In this document: one piece after another, positions 1 through 10,487 of the stretch
Numbering within the stretch: the stretch's first letter is position 1
How the letters are laid out: each line of letters begins with the position of its first letter
NCBI GenBank assembly: GCA_027596035.1
Contig: JADGJA010000320.1
Span: 1 to 23,511 of the forward strand
Reading direction: 5' to 3'
Length of the DNA: 23,511 nt
From: Thoreauomyces humboldtii
Lineage: Eukaryota; Chytridiomycota; Chytridiomycetes; Spizellomycetales; Powellomycetaceae
Notes under the pieces: generated by a model
Seen by the model: only the letters and a program-made list of their open reading frames with translations
The model's database searches: none
What the model was told of the DNA's origin: nothing
Position numbers and translations under genes: made by a program

Positions 1-666
1 GGGTGATGGGAAGCGATGAAAACATAAGATGAAATGTTGAGGATGAGAAAGACAATGGGCCCTTAGAACACTTTACTTGGCACGTCTCTGGACTCTGGCT
101 ATTGGGAAGGGGAAGAACCGGACGGTCGAGGTGGAGTCATTGCGATGGGTGCATTGGGTAACCCCTCTGGGAGAAGCAAAGAGCGGGCGCAGTTGGGGAA
201 ACATGCTTTCAACCGGCCTTCCTGGGCTCTATAGCATTTGGCATGGGAACGAAACGACGGTCACGGTGCAAGCGACCGCGATGGGTTGGGGCAATGGGAA
301 TGGGCGCGATGACTCTAGGGTCTAGCTGTACGTCTCGAATGGACCTACTGGGAAGGGAAACATCGAGCAGGCACGCCATCGCCAATTGTACATAGGACGA
401 AGGCATCAAAGAATAGGGATGAGAGACCAGGCATGAAGAATTGCATAGTGCTCGTCGCAACATGTCTCGAACTTCTCATGGCGACGTGCACCTAGACGCG
501 CACGATGCAGTTCGTCCGAAACGGGTCCGGATCGCTCGGGCAGTGGTCGCCAGGGCCTAGGTGGTCGCCGTCCATCGTTCATTTCCCGCTCGCTTCGTCT
601 CGGGACTCTTCCTCCTCGCGGCATCCCTGGCAGCAACATTCAGCAAAGGCTTGCACGGAAGCACCC
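1..666. other. Upstream region without a supported gene
   Basis: I see no convincing gene here. The + strand is rich in short TGGGAA/ATGGG words over about 1-360, which reads as compositional rather than structural. Open frames in the region are short and show no family motif. The last part is the 5' flank of the HD-domain gene; an in-frame ATG at 505 would add 54 residues of low-complexity Ser/Arg/His-rich sequence to it. Confidence 0.4.
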
Positions 667-1323
667 ATGACCGTATCAGATAGCATGGCACGTCCTGACC
701 CAAGCGTGATCGCCTCGACTCTCCCACCGACCCTCCTCGCCTTCGCTGAGAAAGCCTACGCAAACCACGACCCAGCCCACTCCCTCTCCCACGTCCTTCG
801 CGTCCACTGGAACGCTCTTGCCATCATCGCCAACGAGCCTATCCAACTCTCCCCAATCGAGCTCCGCATCCTTCCATACGTGACTGTCCTGCACGATGCC
901 CTCGATCACAAGCTCGTGGCCCTGGGCCTCACTCTCCCAGCCCCCGTCGTCCACGAATTCTACCTCACGGAACTCGGACCCGAGCTGACGGCCATCGTGG
1001 AACACATGCACGACAACTGCTCCTGGTCCAAGCGTGCCATCTCCACGCCCGCCAAGGACCACGACGTCGTGCGAAAGATCTTGCAGGACGCGGACTGGGT
1101 CGAAGCCGTCGGAACCGTGGGACTGGAGAGGTGCATCGCGTATCAGAAGACCCTAGGGACCCAACCCGAGGACGTTCCTCGTGGTGTGTGCACCCACATC
1201 CGCGAGAAACTCCTCAAGATCTATGATGCGTTGAACTATGATGCGAGCAGGCGGTTGAGTCAGGAGCATGGGGAGGATCCACTCAGGAGATATCTTGTGG
1301 AGCACGAGAAAGACAGTTCATAG
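667..1323 (+). CDS. HD-domain (metal-dependent phosphohydrolase-like) protein
   Basis: This single-exon gene encodes about 218 residues. The N-terminal third carries DPAHSLSHVLRVHWNA, then LHDALDHK, and later DADWVEAVG. This H...HD...D spacing is the metal-ligand pattern of small HD-superfamily hydrolases of the bacterial YedJ/YpgQ type, which are of similar length. Proteins of this superfamily usually cleave phosphoester bonds; the substrate here is unknown. I chose the ATG at 667 because homologous helices begin soon after it. The in-frame ATG at 505 would add a Ser-rich leader without family features, and the ATG at 685 is also possible. No signal peptide or membrane segment is visible, so a cytosolic location is inferred. 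Its 3' end converges on the F-box-like gene across 385 bp. Confidence 0.85.
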   Translation: MTVSDSMARPDPSVIASTLPPTLLAFAEKAYANHDPAHSLSHVLRVHWNALAIIANEPIQLSPIELRILPYVTVLHDALDHKLVALGLTLPAPVVHEFYLTELGPELTAIVEHMHDNCSWSKRAISTPAKDHDVVRKILQDADWVEAVGTVGLERCIAYQKTLGTQPEDVPRGVCTHIREKLLKIYDALNYDASRRLSQEHGEDPLRRYLVEHEKDSS

Positions 1324-1708
1324 GTTTTAGGGTCTGGGCATAGCCTCACCATATTCCCCACATCATCAGTCCGTTACCCGTGTGTCGCCCTCCTTATCCC
1401 TTGCCCTTGGTCGTATAGGCTTTCGAACCGGGCACGAACCAAATAATGCACATCGTTTAAGTCCTTTTGAGCCGCGAAACCTATGAAAGGAAAGTCGTAA
1501 TGGAAAGGAAGTCATACGGTCACCAGTGGTTGGGACAGCACTCGCAAGACGAATACGTATGGAAAACGAATACGTTTTAAGTGGGCATCATTTCGCCTGA
1601 TAAAGAAACCCGGTAGTCTACCGCATCGGGCAAAAAGACTACATCTATCCAGCCGAGCTCTATAAGACCGGAATTACCACGCGACAAGCAGCAGCGTGGC
1701 GAAAGATC
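1324..1708. other. Convergent intergenic spacer with a short direct repeat
   Basis: This 385-bp spacer separates the two convergent stops of the HD gene and the F-box-like gene. The only structure I see is a 10-bp direct repeat, ACGAATACGT, at 1549-1558 and 1566-1575, inside a purine-rich stretch. No ORF with family motifs is present. Confidence 0.4.
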
Positions 1709-2794
1709 TCAAGGATTAAAGCTCTGACACCACATCCTCCCGACGAGATTCTGGTGGGACTGTCTTTGAAAGAGAATCCAGTTTCCCCAACTTCCCTCGC
1801 AGGGGCCATCATAATGATCTGCAAAGGTTGCATCACCTGCGCCAAGAGCGTCCCCGTGGATCGAGAGACAATGAACGTGCGTGGCTCCGGCAGCGACCAT
1901 ATCGTCTCGGAACCTTTCCGCGGTTTTCAAAATGTTCTTCTCCTGCCGCTCGTCGTCATTGCTGTCATCTTCGTAACAGTCCTTCTTGTGCGAGAGTGAG
2001 TCGTCGGCCTCCTCAACGTCTTCAACTTCATCTCCGCACAGGTTATCGTCATTCGAGAGAGCACCGTCGGCCTTATCAGAGTTGCCGAGCGCCTCTTCTC
2101 GAGCCTCGCGCTCCTCCATTTGACCATCGGTGTACGCGTAGAGTGCCCGTTCAAGTGTTAGTACGATGTAGTCGATGATGTCGTTGCGGTCTTCTTCCAG
2201 GTGGAACCGGCGAAGAGTGTAGCGGGACCGCAGCCGGTCTGCGGCTAAGGAGGATTTCAAGAGCAGCTTCTGCGTTGCTTTCGAGCTCGGGAACAGGCGC
2301 CAAAAGGATAGGGCATCCGAAGCAGCACTCGGCACCATAGTGGTCATCGATCTGGACCGAAGCCGCGTTCGCTGAAAGTCCTTTTGCTAGCTGAATATCC
2401 TCCAGAAGCTTCTCGCATTCGGAGTCCGGGAGGTTGACCATCTTTGGCGGTTCCGATGAACTTTGCAGGAAGACCGGGAACTCGGCTGCGAGGTGACGAG
2501 AGGAACCTGCATGTTGAACGCGAATCGCGAAGCGTCAAACGAGGGACCCCACGTGTCGGGGACATTGTCGCTGGACGATTCTGGGGCCGGTACCCAACCG
2601 CAGTACGTTTTGCCAAAGCGAGCCGCTAGAAACGAAGCGAGCGGGGGCTTTGCATCGCGCAGCGTGGAGTGGGCGAGCATGCAGTTGACGACGTCGCCTG
2701 GGGTAGAATTGTCAAGAACGCGAACGAAGGTTTGTCGAAGGATCTCTCGTGGCATGTCGAGGAGGCTTGCCGGTGGTGCTTCGGCGTCGGTCAT
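1709..2794 (-). CDS. F-box-like protein with acidic C-terminal half; frame switches twice
   Basis: The ATG at 2794 opens a frame whose first 50 residues resemble an F-box: LLDMPREILRQTFVRVLD, then DVVNCMLAHSTLRDA. F-box proteins recruit substrates to SCF ubiquitin ligases; that role is inferred from this short match only. The opening frame runs to a stop at 2387. The same frame reopens at about 2371 and continues to the stop at 1709, with a highly acidic stretch (about 1925-2100) and a C-terminal tail containing HVHCLSIHGDAL. A second frame, open about 2240-2490, looks more coding-like by base composition than the frames flanking it. Two models fit. One is a 90-nt intron (about 2372-2461, weak donor GTTCAT, acceptor TTTCAG), giving about 331 residues. 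The other is a pair of compensating frameshifts. The gene diverges from SFI1 across 323 bp. Confidence 0.55.
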
Positions 2795-3117
2795 GGCAGA
2801 AACGATCGATACAACAGGAGTGAAGAGGACTGAAGGGACGACCTACATAAGTCAGTAGATGGTAGATACTTGTCTTCGCATACAGTACACCAGCAGGGAC
2901 GTGCACAGTGGAAGATCGTCGTGGGTCGTGGGGCTCGTGCCGTTTGTTTGTGTCTTTTTCGGATGACACCGCGTCTGAACAAAAACTATCGAACAACCGT
3001 CCCCCATCTTCTGCATTTTCGACATTTCGCGCTGGACGCATCGACTGCTCTGCAACTCTCTCTTCGCATGGGACGAGTGGGTTATTTATATATTATACCT
3101 CCATAACGATACTTCGG
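2795..3117. other. Divergent promoter region, F-box-like gene / SFI1
   Basis: This 323-bp spacer separates two genes pointing away from each other, so it presumably holds both promoters. No gene is supported inside it. The clearest element is an AT-rich TATA-like tract near the SFI1 side, listed separately. Confidence 0.5.
3082..3097 (+). promoter_or_regulatory. TATA-like tract upstream of SFI1
   Basis: TTATTTATATATTATA stands out in otherwise GC-leaning DNA. It ends 20 bp before the proposed SFI1 ATG at 3118. If it acts as a TATA box, transcription would start close to or at that ATG, implying a very short leader or a later true start. Confidence 0.3.
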
Positions 3118-6100
3118 ATGACGGTCTGGCAGAATGTTACGCCAGCAGGTTGGTCCTGGCACAGGGGTCCCCTCCTTCCACGTCGTTCCCCTACGAGGAT
3201 GTAGTGAAAACTAATTGCATTCCATTCTCAAACGTAGACCTGACCGTTCTCTGGGACATCATTTCCCTTGCATTCGGTTCCTCGCCTCAACAAGGGAAGT
3301 CCACCGGCAGCTCTTCCACAGACCTATTTCGCGTGCTCCGCGCTCTGTCCGCTGTCTTCCCAGCCTCCGACGATGTCGACGCGTTGGGTCAAAGGGATCG
3401 ATTCAGGCAGTTGCTGCTGCATATGGATCAGCATTTCGGGGGCGGGGAGGAACTCGGATGGCACACAAAGTGGGAGTTGCTAAGGAAAGCTGTGACCACA
3501 GCGGAAGACCCTTTCGGCACGACCTTCCGACCACCATCACGCGGCGCCGCTCCGCCCCATCGACACTATCATCAGCACTCGACCTTCCCGACAAACGAGT
3601 ACCCTCCCGCCCCATCTTCAGTCGATCACTTTCACTCCATACCGGCTCCCGTCATCGAGTCGAGTTACCAGCATCAACCCTCGCACCTGTCCGCGTCCGT
3701 CTTCTGTCCTCGTCACGCTTCGACGTTCGACCATGTGTATCGCCCCAGTGCTAGTGTGAGGGACGGAACCACTTGGGTGTACGATGAGAGCGATCGGATG
3801 GCGATGCCGCCTGCGAGAGGTCCTATTGCTGAGTGGAGCAGCATCCTGCCTGTGGACTTCAGCGCAGATACGGATCATCAGATTCAGCAAAAGCATGCGA
3901 GTTTCAGGAGATCGGTCAGGAAGGCCAGGAAGGAGACTTCTCCAGCAGATGTAGATGTCGAGGTCGAGAAAACTAAGCCCAAAAAACGGAGTCTAAGCCC
4001 CGTCGACGAAGTGAAGGGTATGCATCGACACTTCCAACGATTCTAGATTCGGGTCGGAAAGTTGGGACTGACCGACTTTTCAGCGGCTAGGGCACGTCGC
4101 GTCATCCAAGCACGTGCTTTTTACGCATGGCTTGGGTTGGTCCGATCCATAAAGTCGAGGAAGGCGAGACTTGTCACGCAGTGGATGCTTGCAGTCAAGC
4201 ACTGGCAGTCCAACACCCTGAAATGGACGTTCGAGACCTGGACGCGGAGACAGAAGGCTGTGCAGGAAACAAAGGTGCGGGGGCCGACACGTGGGCCGGT
4301 TCTCATCATAACTTTCTCACAAAAACAACAGCGCATCCAGCACCGTGCGACGGTTCACTCTGCCCTCCTCGCCCTTCGTGCTCACACTCATCGCACCGCC
4401 GCTCACGTTGCTCAGTTTCGAGCCACCCATCTCCTCTCTTCGGCCATCCGTGTGTGGAAGCGCCGCACATACGCCGTCCTGGACCGGCGACTCGAGCTTC
4501 GCGCTGCCGGACAGGCATGTGTGCAGGTCCGGGAGCGCACATTGATGACGTGCGCGTTGAGGGCTTGGAAGACGCGGTTAGAGATGGAGAGAAGTGTGGG
4601 CGCTCTTACGTCGCTCAGGGAAGGGAACGTGCTGAGGGAACGTTTACTAATCTGGCAGATTGCGTGAGTGGAAAGAGGCTGAGGCAAGGGCAGCGCGGAT
4701 TTGGAATTTGTTCACTGACGGAATGTGTAATTCTAGGACGGCGGCATCTTGCTGTAGAAGGGTGCTCCTGCAACGCTACCAGGCTGCGATCGCCCGTCGA
4801 CACTGGCTTGTCTGGGTAGCCAAATTGTGAGACCAGGGACTTAAAGCGGTGTCTCGGCTCCAGTTATATTGTTTCTCACGCCGCCTGTTGTGCTCTGTAG
4901 CAACGAAGCGAACAGACAACGTCAAATAGCTGCGAAGGCCACGATCCGAGGCATTTTCTCCCGCTGGCGTGGCCACGCTTCCCGCATGGCTTCCCTCCGA
5001 GCTCGGTCTCTGGCCTTCCGATCTCAAATCCTCATTCAGCGTCGCGCCAGCGTCCTTTCCAAATGGCAGGCTGCCACAAAGCAGAAGCTGGTTTTGAGCC
5101 GCCGCTGCAACGCGTTCCAGGTTCGTCTGGCCGTTCCGTCCAGGGGTTCAGCTTTCTTGCACTGGCGAGCGATTTTCGCTGTCGCCACGAAGGTCAAAGG
5201 GATGGAGGAGATCGCCAATGCGAAACGAACGGAAGCAGTCCGACGATCCCTGCTGACCATCTGGCGACGCGCGGCTCAGCTTCGCGGGTTACTGAGACGG
5301 AAAGCGAGGGATCGGCTTGTCGGTGCTGTAGCGGTTTGGCAGAGACGGTACCATACCGTCGGACGCATCCACGCTGCCCTCCTCGTCAATGCCGATGCAG
5401 ACAGGAAGGTGCGGGACAAGGCACGGGTTCTGGAGCGTTGGCACGCGGTGTTGAGAAGGAAGAGGGAGGCGAGGGTATATGCTGAACGGTGGTATGATGT
5501 GCATGCTGCGAGAGGCGTCATCAGGCTTTGGAAGACGGCGTGGGAAGTGGTCGAAAGAAGAGAGAGGATGGCTAGGGAAGCGGTTGAGCGACGGAACGAA
5601 CGGTTATGCCTGCGGTACTGGTACCATAGGTAAGCAGAGGAGTCACTGGAGGAAACGATGAGCGAAAGAATATTGCCGGTGTTTCTAACGGCCTGTTCCC
5701 GCGCAGCGCCTCCGTACGAATTGAGAGGAGAAACACAGAGCTCGTCGAGTCGTTCAGAGATTCGGTGGTTCGGCGTTTAATTCGAGACTGCCTGGAAGGT
5801 AGTCTTTCGTTAAGCCTAGACAATACTTTGCCTTGTTTGACACGTACTGTTCTTTCAGCACTGAAGTTCAATCAACGGCAACGTCATCTTTGTCGCCAGG
5901 TATCGCTCGCCAAGCGTGAGCAACTTCTGGATGTATGACATTCCGCGCTCTATTTAACTTCAGGGATTCACGACTGATGCATAGATATCGTCTTTTTCTG
6001 GCAGGCCATGAAGTTACAGGCTTTCCGGACATGGCAAGCGCGGTGTCAAGTGAACAATGAAATGGAACTCATCGCTGCCGAGAGACACAACAAACTTTAC

Positions 6101-9100
6101 ATGAGGTAACGATAAGTCTAGTTCCAACTTGATACCCACGATCATCGGTTAAGGCTACCATTTCTTCCCTATAGCCAAGTGTGGTGGATGTGGATGTTAA
6201 AGACCAAGACCTCGCAGCGCCTCCATCGAGCCTCGGCCGTGCTGAGGCGCTGGCACTGTCTAAGTGAGAGCTCAAAAACGAAATTGAATGCGTCGTCGCT
6301 TTATGGTTATGCTCATCCTCTCCTGCCTTGCAGCAAAGCTGCAGGCGGCTTTCACGGGGTGGCAGACGGTTGCGGTCGCGACGCGCGACCTACGCGTACG
6401 ATACCAGCGAGTGGCAGGGAAGATCAAGAGGACAAAGCTCGAGATCGTCCTGACGACTTGGCGCCTTGCGCTGCGGTATAAGAGGCTAAAGCAGAAGGTG
6501 AGTGCTTCCTTTATGGTAGCGAGAAACCCTCTGGTTTTGACCTAAAACGCCGTTTCTTTGCAGCAAGAGACTTTGGTTGATATTAGAATCGAGAAGTATG
6601 CCAAAGAGTGTTTCACTGGATGGCGGACAAAATTTTTGGTATGTCATGTACTCTTACATGAGAAAATCGTAGTATTATATTGACGGACTCTGCCGTCTTT
6701 GCTATAGGGGATGCGTGCAGAAAGGCAGGACCGAGCCCTGGCGACGAAGCGCTTCTTCGAGATATGGCGCGGGCAACGCCAAAGTCGGATCCACGACGTC
6801 CTCGCAACCGGCCTTCACCAGCGACGCGTGTGCGGCGTTCTTTTCCGGATATGGCTTTGGAAAACATGGGGCGATATCGCTCCAGACAGTATTGTCGAGT
6901 AAGTACCTCGTCCGGTCACATTGGAAAAACGAAATTTAAAGGGTGGTCAAAGCTCTCCGTTCGGCCACTGATCTTGTGGTCTGCAACTCTTAGAGTTCTA
7001 AGAGCGGAAAATGGGGCTGGCCCTATTTCTCCCTCAAGGTTTCTGAACGATGTCGCCCTTCGTTCGCGATATATCCCTAAACCCATTCCGGAAGACGTGG
7101 AACAGTTCCAGCGGCTCGACCGCGTCGGTAGGATACTCGCTACCACAGACGTTCAAACAGCCATCTATGCCGATGCAGCAGCCCCCCTCCTTGACGATGG
7201 GTCGGGTCCGTCGAGGGCTCGGTGGCGCGCATCGGTCATCCGACTCCGAGCTGTTACCAGAAAGCGAAGGGGGGAATACGCCGCTGCTGATGCTGGGCGA
7301 GCCGAACGGCTCTTGAGCGAGGCTTTCAAGGCGTGGTGGAGGAGGCAGAAGGCCGCCAGCGCTTTCAGGAAAGGGCTGGAGGAGATGGAAGGGGCACGAC
7401 ACCGGGCATCCTTGATGCAGAGCTTCGTAACCTGGAGGAGCAAGACGACGGTCATAACGCTGGACCGCGCGAAAGCCGTCCAGACGTCTGACCTTGCCCT
7501 CAAACGAACCACCCTCGCTCACTGGATGGCTCTCACCCGTCATCGATCTCAGGACATGGTGAACGCTCACGTAGCATCCCGGCTCGCTTCCACCATGCAG
7601 CACTGGCACCTCTGGCGGACCCGGATGGCGACCCACGCCGAAACGCGAAAGGCGGTCGCCAACGAAATCCTGGCTCACGCTCACCGTCGTCGATCCCTCC
7701 TCTCGCAGTCCCTCTCGGCCCTCATGAAGCTCTGGAGGGCTCACGCTGCGGGTCTCGCCAGCGCTCGCGCCAGTCGGTCTCGACGGGTGATGGTCCGGTG
7801 CGTGAATCAGTGGATGGCGAGGACGTCCATGAGACGGTTCGAGCATCACGCTGAAGCCGCTGCCGTCAAGCATCGGGAGCGCGCCGAGGTGAAGAGGTGC
7901 TTGGGACGGTGGAAACGGGCGTCGAGACGACGATGGGACTGCGTGAGAGTTGCGGAAAGCGCGGAGAGAAGAGTGGTAGCGAGGGCGTTCGCGTACTGGA
8001 AGGAGAGGTTCACGAGACGGATCGAGATCGAGAGAAAGTTAGCGGCTTTGAGGAGGTTGAGGGTGGTGGTTGTTGAAGACAGGTGGCGACGGCTGTTCAA
8101 AGGTGAGTGCGAGAGGCTACGGGCCGTAGAATTTGGTTTTGTGAGCCAACGTTTTTCTTCCTGTGCAGCGTGGCGGGGGGTCGCCGTCAAACGAAAAGCT
8201 TTGGAGAAGGCTCAGGCGATTTTCCAATCCCGACTTCACGAGATCCATCATGTCGATCCCAACGATGGGCCGACCGCAGCCCTCGTGTCCCCGCAGACCC
8301 TTCGTGCGCGGGGGAAGCTGAGAAAGTGCTTCAGTCTATGGCGGGAACGGCGACAGGAAGCTGTTGCGGACCGACATGCCAGGGCATTGGTACTCCGACG
8401 TAGATGTCGGATGTGGAGGACTTGGTGCGCAGATCGAAAGGTACCAGAATCTATCGCTTACCCGTTCGACCTGAACTACTTGCTGATTCCCGGAATAAAT
8501 CTTGCCAGATGGAACGCGTGGCCGGGTTCCGTGCCATGGACGTGTACCGGGACGCTTCCTCCCTCTCCCACCTCTTCCGCCGCTGGCGATCACGGACGCG
8601 AAACCGTCGGTTGAAGTACGAAACTCTCACGACCACGCTCACGAAATCGCGTCGCCGCATCTCGACTCCCCGTTACTTCCGCAAGTGGGTCAAACGACGA
8701 CGTGGTTGCGAGGAAAGGGAGGAGACAGCGGCATGCGCCTACGAGAACGAACTGGTTTCCAAAGCCTTCGCCGTTTGGAAACGGGCCGTCGTACCCCATG
8801 AAGAGCGGAGAAAGGAGATGGCTTATCATGAAAGTGGGTGGTCTTCCCCATCTGTTGCTTTGGGAGCAAATGGTGGGAGTTTTGTTTTACTAACTTTTTG
8901 GCAACAGAAACCATAGTAATGGCCAAACACTTCAACACGCGTCGCCTCACCCGCAACGTCCTTTCTCGATGGCGACGACGGACCGCTTCTCGTCGACGAC
9001 CTCGACCGAAACCTACCACCACGGATATTGAGCCGGCCCCCTCATCGTCTTCTCCATCCTCCTCCCCGCCATCTCTGTCTCCTCCACCATCGAGGCGGAA

Positions 9101-9653
9101 CCGCCGCCCACCCCCAGCACCGCCACCACCATTACCGAAACGACGGACGCACGATCAGTTGATGGCTTTGGAAACAGCGCAGCGAGGTTTCCGAACTCGC
9201 AAGGTGGCCTTTGGAGCCTGGAACAGGTGGAGGACCGAACACCTTTGCCGGGCCTTCGAGGGTCGCAGAAAGATGGTGAGGCCATACATGATATCCTTGG
9301 TTATAAAAAAAATGAACTAATGGTCCATTTCTTCTCAGATCTTTGCGGCATCGTGGGCAGACCGCATGCTTCAACGGAAGATCATCCAGGGTTGGGCGAG
9401 GATACCGCGAGGTCCCTTGACGTCGTTTCTTCCGAATCCGGTCGCAAGAACAAGACACGAGACTGGACGATGGGGACGAGTGGCTGCGGTGCCGACGTGG
9501 GAGGAGGGGGAGGACGGCGTTGACAAGGGGCGCGCGAGAGTACCAGAAGTGCGGTCAACCGTCGCTGCACCTTCGTCCTCGGCGTCCGGGATGGGACTGC
9601 GAGCACATGCCGTCGTTCGGGAACGCGGATGGCGCAACCGTGGACTTTTTTGA
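3118..9653 (+). CDS. SFI1: SFI1-type centrin-binding repeat protein, 18 exons, 1775 aa
   Basis: SFI1 forms a long helix that binds centrin once per repeat and builds the spindle-pole-body half-bridge or centriole-associated fibres. Proposed exons: 3118-3148, 3238-4017, 4084-4274, 4332-4663, 4737-4826, 4901-5629, 5707-5798, 5859-5932, 6005-6105, 6175-6263, 6334-6497, 6564-6638, 6708-6898, 6994-8102, 8169-8440, 8509-8833, 8908-9275, 9339-9653. All introns are GT..AG, 57-95 nt, and the exon sum (5328 nt) stays in frame. Residues 1-270 form a conserved-looking head (DLTVLWDIISLAFGSS) plus a His/Ser/Pro linker. From about 275 to 1700 there are roughly 40 helices of type AFxxW, for example AIRVWKRRT, AVAVWQRRY, AFKAWWRRQ and AFAVWKRAV. 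A Pro/Ser-rich break lies in exon 17. Yeast SFI1 has about half this length and about 21 repeats. The first exon is the least certain; intron 3 is in frame and could be retained. Confidence 0.85.
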
Positions 9654-9907
9654 GGACGGAGGACAACTGTTTCGTGACAGACTTTTTTGTGAAAGGAAGC
9701 TTTTCAGCTTCACAGACCGCTTTTTTTCAATCTCTTCAATATTCATTTCTTTCGAAGCGGAATTCAACCGAAGCTTCGTTCGGCTAGGGATGGATCATCG
9801 GGTCCTGCCCGCGCAACATCCTTTTCAGGCTTGCATCAACACTAAGCGGTTGAGTGCGGATCTCTCCGCTTGCACCGTTCCAGTCCATGTTCCCTTCCTC
9901 TTCTACA
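9654..9907. other. Convergent spacer between SFI1 and HIU hydrolase
   Basis: This 254-bp spacer holds the two 3' flanks. It is T-rich on the + strand, with two runs of T and a short inverted repeat GAAGCT-TTTC-AGCTTC near 9700. I regard these as ordinary 3' flanking features, perhaps part of poly(A) site context. Confidence 0.35.
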
Positions 9908-10487
9908 CTAGGTTCCACGGTACGTCGAATACGAGTACGGGGAGAGCAGTACAGGGATATGGTAATGGGGGTTGGCATCCGCCGGGATCTCAAACACGAC
10001 CTAACAGAGGTGAGACGGACGCGGTGAGTTTTTCTCGTACACGTCGCTCATCAGATCAGCCATGAAAGTAGGAACAAACATAGATGTAAGGGAAGAAGCC
10101 CTTGATCCCCTTCGCGGCAAAGTAGGCTCCCGATCCGAACGTCAGACGGTATATTCCACTCCGGAGGACGTGAGCGGCTGTGTCCGTTCCGGATAGAAGG
10201 TACGAGCAGCGACCATCCTTATCCGTCACTCTGCAAATTTTGGCCAGTGTGGGTGAGAGAAGGCTCAGAGTGCAAAAGGAAAGACCGTATTCGTACCCGT
10301 TGGCAAGATGTTCCCACACGGGGGCACTGTTCGGAGAAGCGGTCGGTTGCGATGGGTTGCATAGCTCGAGCGTCACATCCACTCCTGCCCCTGCGATGCC
10401 GTGGGTCGTGTCGAGGACGTGGGTGGTGATCGGTGACTTGTGCATTTTGAAGATCGTTGGCCCCACGAGAGATTCGGTGTCGGGCAT
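9908..10487 (-). CDS. URAH: 5-hydroxyisourate hydrolase (transthyretin-like), 3 exons
   Basis: The enzyme hydrolyses 5-hydroxyisourate to OHCU, the second step of urate breakdown to allantoin. Exons on the minus strand are 10487-10297, 10230-10080 and 10000-9908, separated by 66-nt and 79-nt GT..AG introns; the CDS is 435 nt, 144 residues. The family hallmarks are all present: [13 protein letters not shown] near the N-terminus (catalytic His), then [24 protein letters not shown], and a last exon encoding [11 protein letters not shown] followed by STYRGT at the C-terminus. The usual terminal signature is YRGS; here the last residue is Thr. The first in-frame ATG is at 10487; the ATG at 10445 would give 130 residues and starts closer to the conserved core. 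No peroxisomal PTS1 tripeptide is present, so a cytosolic location is likely. Confidence 0.93.

Noticed and set aside
1754..1999. + strand frame with a strongly hydrophobic stretch (LLLPLVVIAVIFVTVLLV)
   Set aside because: It is the antisense of the acidic Asp/Glu-rich segment of the F-box-like gene; acidic codons read backwards give Val/Leu/Ile.
3149..3237. SFI1 start at 3150 with continuous reading into exon 2
   Set aside because: That frame begins at TTG, with no ATG nearby. Splicing from the ATG at 3118 across an 89-nt intron with an ACTAAT branch box restores a normal start in phase.
4275..4331. Extra 19 residues between SFI1 exons 3 and 4
   Set aside because: The segment is in frame without a stop, but it has GT..AG ends, an ordinary intron length and no helix pattern, so I read it as an intron; retention remains possible.
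9690..9720. Short inverted repeat GAAGCT-TTTC-AGCTTC as a terminator hairpin
   Set aside because: The stem is only 6 bp, and hairpin terminators are not used by nuclear RNA polymerase II genes.
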